Source: Methanoculleus sp. (lineage in GTDB: Archaea > Halobacteriota > Methanomicrobia > Methanomicrobiales > Methanoculleaceae). From it: a DNA stretch of 64,000 nucleotides. The stretch covers positions 91,866 to 155,865 of the forward strand of contig JAHDQM010000014.1 in assembly GCA_018433835.1 (NCBI GenBank), written 5' to 3'. A program made the translations under genes and the position numbers. How positions within the stretch are numbered: the stretch's first letter is position 1; each line of letters opens with the position of its first letter. This document shows, in pieces, positions 8,461 through 16,743 of the stretch. Below the pieces are notes generated by a model. The model saw nothing but the letters and a program-made list of their open reading frames with translations, ran no database searches and was not told the DNA's origin.

Positions 8461-9482
8461 TCCCGTCCCCGGAACTCCTCGCGACCGGGGTAGGGTCGCT
8501 CCCCCACCGCGACCCCGGCGAGGCGTGCCGGGCGGTGCTCGCGGCCTTCCCCCGGATCCCTTACGTTCCTACCCTGCCTAACAGGGGACTTCTCGAGGCG
8601 ATCGTCTTTGCCGATGCCGAGCACCTCCCCGGCGGGGTGGTCCGGGACGGCAGGCTCATGGTCGACCGGAGCGTCGATCCCTCGGAGGCGATGGAGCAGG
8701 TCCTGCTCGACTACCTGGAGAGGAACGCGGAGCCATACCAGGTCGGTGAGGCGTACGGGTCGGGGTTCCACGCGATGATGGGCCGCGACCTCTCGGACGC
8801 CCTCCTCGTCAAGTGCCAGGTGACCGGCCCGGTCACCTTCGGGATGCAGGTGGTCGACGAGACGCGCCGGCCCATCCTCTACGACCCGGAGTACGCCGAC
8901 GTGCTCGGCAAACTTCTCGGCCTGCGGGCACGGTGGTGCGAGGAGGCGATGCGTGAGCGGATGGGCGCTCGTGCGACCCTGGTGGTGCTGAGCGAGCCCT
9001 ACCTCGCGTCGCTCGGCTCAGCAGTCGTCCCGGTGGATGCCGGGGTCGCGGCGTCCGCCTTCGGGGATATCGCCGGCCTCCTCGACGGAGGGCTCGGCAT
9101 CCACTGTTGCGCCAACACCGACTGGGGTTTCGTCCTCGGCCTGGCGCCGGCCGTGGTCTCGATCGACGCCTGGACATACGCCCGCGAGTTTCTGCTCTAC
9201 GCCGACGAGATCGCCCGCTACATGGAGGCGGGAGGCGTGGTGGCCTGGGGGATCGTCCCCGCCGACTACAGCGTCTTTGCGGCGGAGAATCCCGATGCAT
9301 TCTTCTCCCGCTTTTTGGAGATCCGCGCCCGCGCGACGGAGACCGTCGACCCCGACCTCTTCGATCGCCAGTCCCTGATCACGCCGACCTGCGGGATCCG
9401 GAACGCCGGCGAGCGCCAAGCCGTCACGATCATGGCGGCGACCGCGTCGCTCTCCCGCCGCCTCCGGGGTGAGGAGCCATGA
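8448..9482 (+). CDS. Core-MetE-like zinc methyltransferase (UROD/MetE superfamily), probable CFeSP-linked methionine synthase
   Basis: This 344-residue protein corresponds to the C-terminal catalytic barrel of cobalamin-independent methionine synthase without the N-terminal half. The zinc ligands are in place: His219-x-Cys221 (IHCCANTDW) matches the HxC of MetE, and Cys315 (TPTCGIRNAG) matches its PDCG cysteine. It starts with the family motif TGVGSLPHRD. Core-MetE proteins in bacteria with a Wood-Ljungdahl CFeSP, such as Dehalococcoides, are reported to move the methyl group from methylated CFeSP to homocysteine. The position between RACo and cooC makes that the best guess here. The start is GTG 8448 (AGGGGGTGAG just upstream) or ATG 8457, which overlaps the RACo stop as ATGA. 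A CFeSP:methyl-pterin methyltransferase role, replacing AcsE, is the alternative. Confidence 0.8.
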   Translation: MAGMIPSPELLATGVGSLPHRDPGEACRAVLAAFPRIPYVPTLPNRGLLEAIVFADAEHLPGGVVRDGRLMVDRSVDPSEAMEQVLLDYLERNAEPYQVGEAYGSGFHAMMGRDLSDALLVKCQVTGPVTFGMQVVDETRRPILYDPEYADVLGKLLGLRARWCEEAMRERMGARATLVVLSEPYLASLGSAVVPVDAGVAASAFGDIAGLLDGGLGIHCCANTDWGFVLGLAPAVVSIDAWTYAREFLLYADEIARYMEAGGVVAWGIVPADYSVFAAENPDAFFSRFLEIRARATETVDPDLFDRQSLITPTCGIRNAGERQAVTIMAATASLSRRLRGEEP

Positions 9483-10234
9483 TCCGGCCCTGCACCGTCG
9501 TCATATCCGGGAAAGGCGGGACCGGGAAGACGACGATCGCGTCGCTCCTGATCGACGCGCTGATCGCGGCCGGCGAGCGGCCGATCCTCGCCGTGGACGC
9601 CGACCCGAACGCGAACCTCCACGAGGCTCTCGGAATCGCACTCACGGAGACGCTCGGGAGCATGCGGGAGGAGGCCTTCACCCGGTCCATCCCCCCGGGC
9701 ATGGACCGGACGGGATACATCAGGTACCGGTTCCGCAGGGCACTCGCGGAGGCGGAGGGCTACGATCTCCTCGCCATGGGGCGGCCCGAGGGGTCGGGAT
9801 GCTACTGTTTCCCGAACGCCCTCCTCACCGAGTGCATCGAGACGCTCGAACGCGGCTACCGGCTCGTCGTCGTGGATTCAGAGGCTGGGATGGAGCATAT
9901 CGCCCGGGGGACCATCAAGAGCCCGGAGATCCTCCTGATCGTGAGCGACCCCGGAGCCCGCGGGATGCGGACCGCAGGCCGCATCCGGGATCTCGCCGAG
10001 TCGCTCGGCCTCTCGCGGGAGAGGATCTTCCTCGTCGTCAACCGGGACCGGGGCGAGGCCGCCGCTGAGAGCGATCTCCCCCTCATCGCCCGGATCCCGG
10101 AGGACCCGGCGGTCGGGGAGGCGGATCTCGCGGGAACGCCGATCGTCGGCATCCCGCAGGAGAGCCAGGCCCGGGCAGCGGTGCGGGACCTCGCTGCGCG
10201 GCTCATCGGGGAGTGCGCACGGCGAGGGGAGTGA
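9479..10234 (+). CDS. cooC: CooC/AcsF-type nickel-insertion ATPase
   Basis: This 251-residue SIMIBI/MinD-type ATPase has the deviant Walker A SGKGGTGKTT at about residues 10-19. A Cys108-x-Cys110 motif (GSGCYCFPN) corresponds to the CxC that binds Ni in CooC dimers. VDADPNANL follows the second strand, as in CooC. These proteins load nickel into CO dehydrogenase or into the A-cluster of acetyl-CoA synthase. With no CODH gene here, AcsB is the likely client, as for AcsF. The ATG overlaps the preceding stop (ATGA), and GGTGAGGAG is upstream. It is the last gene of the operon and is followed by a T-run. Confidence 0.88.
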   Translation: MIRPCTVVISGKGGTGKTTIASLLIDALIAAGERPILAVDADPNANLHEALGIALTETLGSMREEAFTRSIPPGMDRTGYIRYRFRRALAEAEGYDLLAMGRPEGSGCYCFPNALLTECIETLERGYRLVVVDSEAGMEHIARGTIKSPEILLIVSDPGARGMRTAGRIRDLAESLGLSRERIFLVVNRDRGEAAAESDLPLIARIPEDPAVGEADLAGTPIVGIPQESQARAAVRDLAARLIGECARRGE

Positions 10235-10246
10235 CGCCACGACCTC

Positions 10247-10252
10247 TTTTTT
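10247..10252 (+). terminator. T-run terminator after cooC
   Basis: Six consecutive T residues, 13 nt after the cooC stop, in an otherwise GC-rich gap. This is typical of archaeal intrinsic termination. The following TTTAACG could also belong to the purB promoter. Confidence 0.45.
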
Positions 10253-10280
10253 AACGCGGTAAGGCAAACAGGTACCAACT

Positions 10281-11621
10281 ATGGCAATCCATCCCATCGA
10301 CTACCGGTACGGCACCCCCGAGATGCGTGCCGTCTGGAGTGAGGAGAACCGCTTCCGGGCGATCGTCACGGCCGAAGTGGCGCTGGCCCGGGCCGAGGCG
10401 GCGCACGGGATGATCCCCCGCGAGGATGCGGAGACGATCGCAGTCTCTGCGCCGGAGGCCCGCCTCGAGCGGGCGAAGGAGATCGAGGCCGAGATCAACC
10501 ACGACATGATGGCGATCGTCAAGGCCGTCACCGAGGTCTGCGGTGACGCCGGGCGGTGGATCCACTACGGCGCGACCTCGAACGATATCCTGGATACGGC
10601 GACGGCCCTGCAGGTCCGCGAGAGCCTCGCGCTCATCGAGGAGAAACTGGGCAAACTCCTCTGCGTACTCCTCACCCGGAGCGCCGAGACCAAGACCCTC
10701 GTCTGCGCCGGCCGCACCCACGGGCAGATCGGGGTCCCGACAACCTACGGCCTCCGGTTCGCGATCTGGGCGAGCGAGGTCTCGCGCCACATCGAGAGGC
10801 TCCGCCAGATGCGCCCACGGGTCGTCGTCGGGCAGCTCACGGGAGCGGTGGGGACCCAGGCAGCGCTCGGGGATGCCGGTATCGAGATCCAGGATACGAT
10901 GATGGAGTTTCTCGGGATCCAGGCGGTGGACGTCTCGAACCAGATCATAGCGCGGGACCGCTACGCGGAGTACTTCATGTTACTCGCAAACATCGCGACC
11001 ACGCTCGACAAGATCGGGCTCGAGGTCCGGCTGATGCAGCGCTCCGAGATCGGGGAACTCGCGGAGGCGTTCGGGAAGAAGCAGGTGGGCTCGAGCACCA
11101 TGCCTCACAAGAGGAACCCGATCAAGAGCGAGCAGGTCTGCGGCCTTGCCCGGATCGTGCGGTCCGCGGTCGAGCCGGCCCTGGCAAACAACGTCCTCTG
11201 GGACGAGCGCGACCTGACGAACTCCTCCCCCGAGCGGGTGCTCTTCCCCGAGGCGTCGGTGCTGACCGACCACATCCTCAACGTGATGATCGACGTGATG
11301 GAAGGCCTTGAGTTCAACAGGCAGAACATCCGGAAGAACCTGATGATGCTCCGGGGGGTGAATCTCGCCGAGTCGGTGATGATCGACCTGACGAAACGGG
11401 GCATGAACAGGCAGGAGGCCCACGAGGTGATGCGGACGGCGAGCATGCAGGCCCTCGCCGAAGACCGGGACCTCGCCGAGGTGCTCGCACAGCGGCCGGA
11501 GGTCACGGAGTTCGTCACCCGCGATGACCTCGACGCCCTCCTCGACCCGGACGCCTACGTCGGAACGGCCGTCCGGCAGGTGGAACGCCTGGTCGAGAAG
11601 CTTCTGCCGCTCTGCCGGTGA
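10281..11621 (+). CDS. purB: Adenylosuccinate lyase
   Basis: This 446-residue member of the fumarase/aspartase superfamily cleaves SAICAR to AICAR and adenylosuccinate to AMP in purine synthesis. The superfamily signature GSSTMPHKRNP lies at about residues 273-283. HYGATSNDILD (about 94-104) carries the substrate-binding TSND segment, and AGRTHGQIGVPTTYGL carries the catalytic His region. Length is normal. The gene has its own short upstream gap with AGGT before the ATG and is convergent with the chelatase gene, with only 7 nt between them. Confidence 0.96.
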   Translation: MAIHPIDYRYGTPEMRAVWSEENRFRAIVTAEVALARAEAAHGMIPREDAETIAVSAPEARLERAKEIEAEINHDMMAIVKAVTEVCGDAGRWIHYGATSNDILDTATALQVRESLALIEEKLGKLLCVLLTRSAETKTLVCAGRTHGQIGVPTTYGLRFAIWASEVSRHIERLRQMRPRVVVGQLTGAVGTQAALGDAGIEIQDTMMEFLGIQAVDVSNQIIARDRYAEYFMLLANIATTLDKIGLEVRLMQRSEIGELAEAFGKKQVGSSTMPHKRNPIKSEQVCGLARIVRSAVEPALANNVLWDERDLTNSSPERVLFPEASVLTDHILNVMIDVMEGLEFNRQNIRKNLMMLRGVNLAESVMIDLTKRGMNRQEAHEVMRTASMQALAEDRDLAEVLAQRPEVTEFVTRDDLDALLDPDAYVGTAVRQVERLVEKLLPLCR

Positions 11622-11628
11622 AGGGGTT

Positions 11629-13647
11629 TTAGGCGGGATGCACCATCGCATCCCGTTCGGCCGCCGTGATTTCCTGCAGGAGCCCGGCGGAGAGGTCGGC
11701 AATCGGGTAGTACCCGCCACCAGCATGTTCCGCGACGGCCCTGCAGTAGCCCAGCCGGAACTCGAGGAATGAGCCCCCAGTCTCCTCCGTGTCGATGACC
11801 ACCGTGCGGATGCCGTGCGATTGGATCTCCTCTGCGATGCCGAGAACCTCATGGCGCACGTCTCCCGACACAGGAACATTCGCCCGGCCATCGGAGATGA
11901 CGACCATCATCGGGATCACCTCGCCGTTCTTCCGCCGCTCCTGCAGGAGAACTTCCATGCCTTTCATCAGCCCGGCACAAAGCGGCGTCTTCCCGCCGGT
12001 AGGGAGATCTTCCAGTTGCTTTTGCGCGAGATCGACGCTTGAGCTGAGCGGGAGGAGGGTCTCGGCGCTGTTTCCTCGAAACGCCACAAGACCGACGCGG
12101 TCGCGGTGCCGGTAAGAGTCCAGCAGCATCGAGAGGACCGCGCCCTTGGCCGACTCCATCCGCCTTGTGGCTCCCATCGAACCGCTGGCGTCGACTACGA
12201 AGACGCACGCAACGGAGACCTTCCCCACCCGGACCCGCTCACGGATATCCTCTCCGCGGACGGTGACCGCCATCTCCTTCCTGTCGCGCACCGACTGGTG
12301 CGGGGCGGCGGCCCGGAGCGTGGCATCGAGTGCGACATCGCCGGTGCCGGTCGGATACCGCGCAGAAACATATCTTCCCATGTTTCTCGCCGAGAACGTC
12401 TCGAGCCGCCGGCCGGAGGGTCTTAGCCGTTCAAGAGTATCCCGCCGTTCCGGCAGGTTCATTTTTCTGACATCGACCGGGTTTCCGACCGGAAAAACGG
12501 TTTCGTGTGCGGCACCTCCCGGGGAAGGGGGCGGCTCTCCGTCATGCCCGCCGGGGCGCTCGTCACCGCCTTGCTCCCCACCATCCCGGGGAGAGTCGCC
12601 ATGCTTCTTCCCGGCATCATCCAGTGCTCTGTCAAGATCTTCCGGATCGATCCTGGGCTCTTCAAACGGTTTTCGACGCATCCGATGCGGGAGCGCGAGT
12701 TCCATGGCTTCCCGGACGTCGTCGCGAGTAACTGCGGTCCGCCCGTCAAGAGCGGCGATCGTCTTCGCCGTACGGACGACGGCGATATCGGCACGGTGGG
12801 TCCTGACCCCAAGTCGGACGCATGCTTCCGCCACCGCATTCAGGAGGTCATCGTCAGCAGTGACAGATGGAAGCAACACCCGCGCATCGGCAATCTTTTC
12901 GCGCAGTTCCTCCTGCGCCGCACGGAATGCCTCCCGGCACTCGCCGGGATCGCGCTCGAACGCCTCGGCGGCCCTGATGATTGCCACACGCTCGGCGGTG
13001 TCCGCGATCCCCTCCACAGTTACCTGCAGCCCGAACCGGTCGAGCAGTTGCGGCCGCAGTTCCCCCTCCTCCGGGTTCATGGTACCCACCAGGATGAACC
13101 GGGCTGGGTGGGAGAACGATATACCTTCCCGCTCCACCACGTTGACGCCCATCGCAGCGGCATCAAGGAGCACATCGGCAACGTGGTCGTCGAGCAGGTT
13201 GACCTCGTCGATGTAGAGGATCCCGCGATTGACCGCCGCGAGGATGCCCGGATCGATGGTTACCTTCCCCTCGCGAATCGCTCGTTCCACGTCGACAGTG
13301 CCCACCACCCGATCTTCGGTCACTCCAAGCGGGAGATCGATGACGCGAACCCGGCGCCGTTCCACTTCCGGATTATCGCCCGAGGTCTTCCTTTCGGCAC
13401 AGGTCGTACACATGCCGTCGTCACCTGCAGGATCGCAACTGTACGGACAGCCCCGGATCACGTCGATCTCGGGGAGCACGTCGGCAAGCGCCCTGACTGC
13501 AGTAGATTTTGCGGTTCCTTTCTCGCCGCGGATGAGTACGCCGCCGATTCCCTGATTGACGGCATTGAGGATGAGCGCACGTTTCATCGTCTCCTGGCCG
13601 ACGATGGCGGTGAACGGAAGGACATTTCTCCGCGCCTGATATGACAT
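11629..13647 (-). CDS. Fused ChlI/ChlD-type chelatase subunit (AAA+ plus VWA)
   Basis: This 672-residue protein has an N-terminal AAA+ module of the magnesium/cobalt chelatase I subunit (Walker A GEKGTAKSTAVRAL at about 40-53, YIDEVNLLDDHV Walker B region). An acidic, Pro/Gly-rich linker follows, then a C-terminal von Willebrand A domain with a MIDAS motif (VVDASGSMG). Such fusions do the work of BchI and BchD, powering metal insertion by a large CobN/BchH subunit. CobN is encoded at 22.7-26.4 kb, so cobaltochelatase is the likely complex. ATG 13647 is preferred over TTG 13686: TTTAACA lies 24-30 nt upstream, which suggests a leaderless transcript. A CxYxC...CxxC cysteine group near residues 66-83 is typical of this subfamily. 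Confidence 0.9.
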   Translation of the reverse strand: MSYQARRNVLPFTAIVGQETMKRALILNAVNQGIGGVLIRGEKGTAKSTAVRALADVLPEIDVIRGCPYSCDPAGDDGMCTTCAERKTSGDNPEVERRRVRVIDLPLGVTEDRVVGTVDVERAIREGKVTIDPGILAAVNRGILYIDEVNLLDDHVADVLLDAAAMGVNVVEREGISFSHPARFILVGTMNPEEGELRPQLLDRFGLQVTVEGIADTAERVAIIRAAEAFERDPGECREAFRAAQEELREKIADARVLLPSVTADDDLLNAVAEACVRLGVRTHRADIAVVRTAKTIAALDGRTAVTRDDVREAMELALPHRMRRKPFEEPRIDPEDLDRALDDAGKKHGDSPRDGGEQGGDERPGGHDGEPPPSPGGAAHETVFPVGNPVDVRKMNLPERRDTLERLRPSGRRLETFSARNMGRYVSARYPTGTGDVALDATLRAAAPHQSVRDRKEMAVTVRGEDIRERVRVGKVSVACVFVVDASGSMGATRRMESAKGAVLSMLLDSYRHRDRVGLVAFRGNSAETLLPLSSSVDLAQKQLEDLPTGGKTPLCAGLMKGMEVLLQERRKNGEVIPMMVVISDGRANVPVSGDVRHEVLGIAEEIQSHGIRTVVIDTEETGGSFLEFRLGYCRAVAEHAGGGYYPIADLSAGLLQEITAAERDAMVHPA

Positions 13648-13746
13648 ATATGAAAATACGATGCAATAGATGTTAAAGAATTTCAATTTCGTAACAAATC
13701 ACGAGCGGGAGAGGGCCGGCCTCTCCCCGCCCGGAACCATGTGGTC

Positions 13747-14079
13747 TCAGAACTCTTCCGCGACGCCGTAGCCGTAGGACCGCAGCACCTCGCTCCCCCT
13801 CTGCTCCGGGTATGCGTTCAGCATGAGCCCCCGCAGTTCCAGAAACTGTTCGGCGGAGACGAGAGAGATTGCCTGGAGCTGTTCGTCTTCGCCGGGCTCC
13901 ATCGACCAGGAGTAGATGTAATAGGTCTCGGGCAGCCCCTCCTCTTCGTGCAGGAAGAGGTCCTTTCCGCGCGCGAACGCCCCGCCTGCGTCACCTCCCC
14001 GCGGCGCGAGATAGAGCCAGGCGTCACGGTCGGTGTCAAGGAGGATCTCGCCCTTCTCGGATTGAATACGTTTCTTCAT
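13747..14079 (-). CDS. Hypothetical protein, 110 residues
   Basis: I do not recognise this family. It is a soluble, acidic protein with no signal peptide or membrane segment. The centre (DTDRDAWLYLAPRGGDAGGA) and the end (LMLNAYPEQRGSEVLRSYGY) look well folded and the frame has the codon use of its neighbours. ATG 14079 is chosen because GAGGTGA lies 6 nt upstream; an in-frame TTG two codons earlier sits directly on that site. It is alone on the minus strand beside the accessory island, so its position suggests nothing about its job. Confidence 0.65.
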   Translation of the reverse strand: MKKRIQSEKGEILLDTDRDAWLYLAPRGGDAGGAFARGKDLFLHEEEGLPETYYIYSWSMEPGEDEQLQAISLVSAEQFLELRGLMLNAYPEQRGSEVLRSYGYGVAEEF

Positions 14080-14347
14080 GGTCAATCACCTCTGCCCCGC
14101 CAGCCGTGCAGAGCAGTTCGGCAGGCGGCGGCGATGAACTCCGGGAGCCCGGTGAGGTGGCCATGGCCCTTCTGCGGCCCGGGCCGGGGAACAGGAGGTT
14201 CCGCCACCGCCCGCCAGGCAGAGATAGAACGGGCAGTATTATATAATTTACTATTGTTAATACCAAGTAATACTATATTACCATTTATAACATAAAATCC
14301 CGCGCCGTCACCGTCCCGTTTTTCGCCGTCCGACCGATCCCGGCTTC
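14080..14347. other. Non-coding gap with an AT-rich block
   Basis: No gene is seen. The stretch 14236-14296 is strongly AT-rich (several TATATAAT- and TTTATAAC-like words) between GC-rich flanks. It is probably a promoter region, perhaps for the minus-strand gene that ends at 13747, although it sits about 160 nt from that start. It marks the left edge of the lower-GC island. Confidence 0.4.
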
Positions 14348-14478
14348 CCCGTCATGCCGGGTAGTGCCCCGGGAACCAACCGATACGAGAAAAACGGATT
14401 TGTTGAACCTCTTCCCGCCCTGTTCCCGGCGATCCCAATTCCCGGGCACGACGGTTCACCGGACGCGCACCTGACGGT
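14348..14478 (+). repeat. Dispersed repeat R1, copy 1
   Basis: About 130 bp that align with 20121-20252 on the same strand. The best-kept part, GGTTCACCGGACGCGCACCT, is identical in both, and the flanking CATGCCG, GTGCCC and ATTCCCG words keep their order. No reading frame is conserved. It is probably the remains of a duplicated segment. Confidence 0.7.
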
Positions 14479-14659
14479 GTTCCTGCTCCCGTCCTCTGGC
14501 CAGTCGCGTAACGAACCATCGCATATCACCATGCCTATCCCCACCTCCCAGAAGCAGGGTGGAGGTTGATGAAAGGGACAGAGCGTTGTGCACTGGAATG
14601 GGGGGCCATCAAACCGGAGGTGCGCAGAATTCGATGAGCTCAGAACGTAATCTCAAAGG

Positions 14660-14722
14660 GAAAATGTTAAGTAATTTCAAAATAATCGCAAACATAATTA
14701 AGAGTCGTAAGTTAAGTATTAC
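14660..14722 (+). promoter_or_regulatory. AT-rich promoter region of the radical SAM gene pair
   Basis: A 60-nt AT-rich block (AAAATGTTAAG, AACATAATTAAG, GTTAAGTATT) just before the 24-codon ORF at 14731 and the radical SAM gene at 14786. No single TATA box can be chosen by eye. Confidence 0.4.
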
Positions 14723-14730
14723 GAAATCCC

Positions 14731-14805
14731 ATGGGACACGATATTGCAACGGAAAGAAAATGCGCCAAACAAAATAGTGGTATGAATGCCTGCGAACTTC
14801 CTTGA
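14731..14805 (+). CDS. Possible 24-residue peptide overlapping the radical SAM gene
   Basis: ATG 14731 to TGA 14803-14805 encodes 24 residues with two cysteines: start MGHDIATERKCAKQNS, end NACELP. It overlaps the radical SAM start by 20 nt. The DNA from 14735 to 14790 recurs at 20871-20925 with only transition differences, and there the same frame forms the N-terminus of another protein (RKCAEQNSD against RKCAKQNSG). A short peptide directly upstream of a radical SAM gene could be a modified-peptide precursor or a leader peptide, but no ribosome binding site is visible. It may equally be a repeat-derived scrap. Confidence 0.3.
   Translation: MGHDIATERKCAKQNSGMNACELP
14735..14790 (+). repeat. 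Dispersed repeat R2, copy 1
   Basis: 56 bp that align with 20871-20925 at 43 of 56 positions, with one single-base gap. By my alignment all 12 mismatches are transitions. The repeat spans the start region of a gene in both places. Confidence 0.7.
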
Positions 14806-15619
14806 CCTCCATATCGTCGACTACTGTCAGCTGGCGTGCAGGCATTGCTATCTTCACAAAGGAAACACCTCGATGCCGCTGGAGATGATAATAGAGGCAA
14901 GTACCGACTTCCTGCAGGCAGATCTCCCTCTCCCAGAGAGTACTATCATTTTGAGCGGCGGGGAGCCTCTTCTGCATCCACAGTTTGGGGAAGTTTGCAG
15001 CATTGTACGAAGTTTGAACGGACATGTAGCCCTGAGTTCGAACGGGATCCTTGTCCCGCAATACATCGATCTCTTCCGGAAAAACGATGGGATTCAGATC
15101 AGCATCGACGGAGACAATCGCGTTCACGACTTTATCCGTGGCGAAGGTAGTTATGAGAAAGCGGTGAGAGCGTTGCGACTACTGGACGAGAACAACATTC
15201 GCCACAGCGTCTCATTTACCGCCAACAAACAGAACCTGGAATGCATCGATCATATCATAGATCTCTGTACCAAAACAGGTTCTTACCTGCTCAATTTCAA
15301 TCTTTACCAACCGATTCGTGAAAACGGGCTGGATCCCCTATCGTTTTCGGACTGGTTATCCGAGAAGCAACGGGTCAAGGAACGAGTGGAGCAAGAAGGG
15401 ATTCTCTGTACCGCGACCTGCGTGGAAAAAGGTTGTATTGCAGGGATACTGGGGCTTTCCGTTCTTCCTGATGGGACGTATTGGGATTGCTCACGAAACC
15501 AGCATACCATCGGAAAATTTCCGCAAAAAATACGTGATGTATTATTCAGGGAGCATATACAGCAAGAAAAATGTCGAGATCAGTTCGAAACTTGTTGCAG
15601 GAAGTTGGGTTATGAGTGA
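14786..15619 (+). CDS. Radical SAM protein with SPASM-like cysteine-rich tail
   Basis: This 277-residue protein has the radical SAM cluster motif C14-x3-C18-x2-C21 (CQLACRHC) and SGGEPLLHP for SAM binding. The C-terminal part (about 208-277) holds Cys-rich elements in SPASM order: CTATC, GC-x-AG, LPDGTYWDC, then KC and CC near the end. SPASM-type enzymes usually modify peptides or help build cofactors, and the tail normally binds auxiliary Fe-S clusters. It overlaps the next gene, a P-loop protein, by 8 nt (ATGAGTGA), so the two are translated together. Codon use is AT-richer than in the rest of the window, suggesting transfer. The substrate is unknown; the 24-codon ORF at its 5' end is one candidate. 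Confidence 0.85.
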   Translation: MPANFLDLHIVDYCQLACRHCYLHKGNTSMPLEMIIEASTDFLQADLPLPESTIILSGGEPLLHPQFGEVCSIVRSLNGHVALSSNGILVPQYIDLFRKNDGIQISIDGDNRVHDFIRGEGSYEKAVRALRLLDENNIRHSVSFTANKQNLECIDHIIDLCTKTGSYLLNFNLYQPIRENGLDPLSFSDWLSEKQRVKERVEQEGILCTATCVEKGCIAGILGLSVLPDGTYWDCSRNQHTIGKFPQKIRDVLFREHIQQEKCRDQFETCCRKLGYE

Positions 15620-16730
15620 AGTGTATGTTCTGGCTTCGCTTTCGAATCAAGGTAAAACGACAACAGCAATTGCACTGGAGAAACACTTCAAAAACGAAGG
15701 TTTGAAGGTAGCGTGCATACAGCGAATTAAAGGCCAGTATGACGTAGGTTTGTATTTGCGTGAGGGGATCTATCAGTATAATATGCCACTGGAAGCAGCA
15801 AAAAGCAGAGATGCATTTGAAAAGTGGCTTCCAAAAGGCTATGATATCTTTATCTTTGAATTATGGCATCCTTATACGCCCACTGGTGCTGCTTTCACCG
15901 ACCTCTTTGAGCGTATAAATGTGCCGATGTCGTATCAGTTCAGTGATTCCTGGAAAACATATGTAGAATCTTGCCACCCTGACTTCATGTTTTTTTGGGA
16001 CCATATCCACCAGAAGGAAGTAACAAAAATCATTACAAAAACCCCTACATGCCTTGATGGCCCCTGTGTGGATGAGCAGTACCAACTTCATATGCCAGAA
16101 AACTTCGTTTTCGATACGTTTGAACCGAAAATGACGCTACCAAAGAGCAATAAAACAGCGATTGCGGCAGGTGCATTTCCCGGAGAATACTGGGATATTT
16201 ATCCCAGCATGACATGGTACGGCTATGATTACCACAAGTTTATGAAAAGGGTGAAAAAAGAAGACTGTGATGTTGTAATCATCGGAGAATGCAGCAATAG
16301 ACATTTGAAATTGAACTATCACTCAAGGACTGCCCGGACCCGAAAATGCCTCGATCATCTTCAAGACTTGGCAGGCTGCTACTGGATGGAGAAGGACGGC
16401 TGCCCCGAACACTGTTACATCGAGGGGACCTTCGATCTGGACTTCTACATGGTGTCGCTTATAAACAACTCACAGGGCTTCGGCCATGCGGTCTGCGCCG
16501 AGTTTTTGGGCGGCAACAGTGACGAGTTTTCCAGCTGGAAGTTCTACCAGTTTGACAACCTGGACATCAGACCCGGTGACTGGCAGATGCCCCGCGGGAC
16601 AGAAACAGAGGCTACGAAGGTGAAGATCTACGAGATAACAGGTATCTTTAATTGCGGTCTCCCGGACCACGATATAGTGCCTCTGGTGACGTTTTTGATC
16701 GACGCAAAAGGAAATGTAACCAAGGGCTGA
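15612..16730 (+). CDS. P-loop NTPase-like protein partnered with the radical SAM enzyme
   Basis: This 372-residue protein starts with a beta strand and a P-loop variant (ASLSNQGKTTTAIALE, residues 8-23), followed by KVACIQRIKG, as in dethiobiotin synthetase or CobB-like ATPases. The first glycine of the classical Walker A is missing. The C-terminal part has clustered Cys and His (DGCPEHCYIEG, QGFGHAVCAEFLGG) and a WQMPRGTE segment; I do not recognise this domain. The gene is AT-rich to about 16,320 and clearly GC-richer afterwards, so it may be a fusion of pieces with different histories. It overlaps the radical SAM gene by 8 nt. The frame stays open upstream inside that gene, but only ATG 15612 gives a sensible start. 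Confidence 0.7.
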   Translation: MSEVYVLASLSNQGKTTTAIALEKHFKNEGLKVACIQRIKGQYDVGLYLREGIYQYNMPLEAAKSRDAFEKWLPKGYDIFIFELWHPYTPTGAAFTDLFERINVPMSYQFSDSWKTYVESCHPDFMFFWDHIHQKEVTKIITKTPTCLDGPCVDEQYQLHMPENFVFDTFEPKMTLPKSNKTAIAAGAFPGEYWDIYPSMTWYGYDYHKFMKRVKKEDCDVVIIGECSNRHLKLNYHSRTARTRKCLDHLQDLAGCYWMEKDGCPEHCYIEGTFDLDFYMVSLINNSQGFGHAVCAEFLGGNSDEFSSWKFYQFDNLDIRPGDWQMPRGTETEATKVKIYEITGIFNCGLPDHDIVPLVTFLIDAKGNVTKG

Positions 16731-16743
16731 AAGGGCGGAGTAC

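Noticed and set aside
15318..15611. 98-codon upstream extension of the P-loop gene
   Set aside because: It lies inside the radical SAM gene in another frame. ATG 15612 gives the natural start just before the P-loop.
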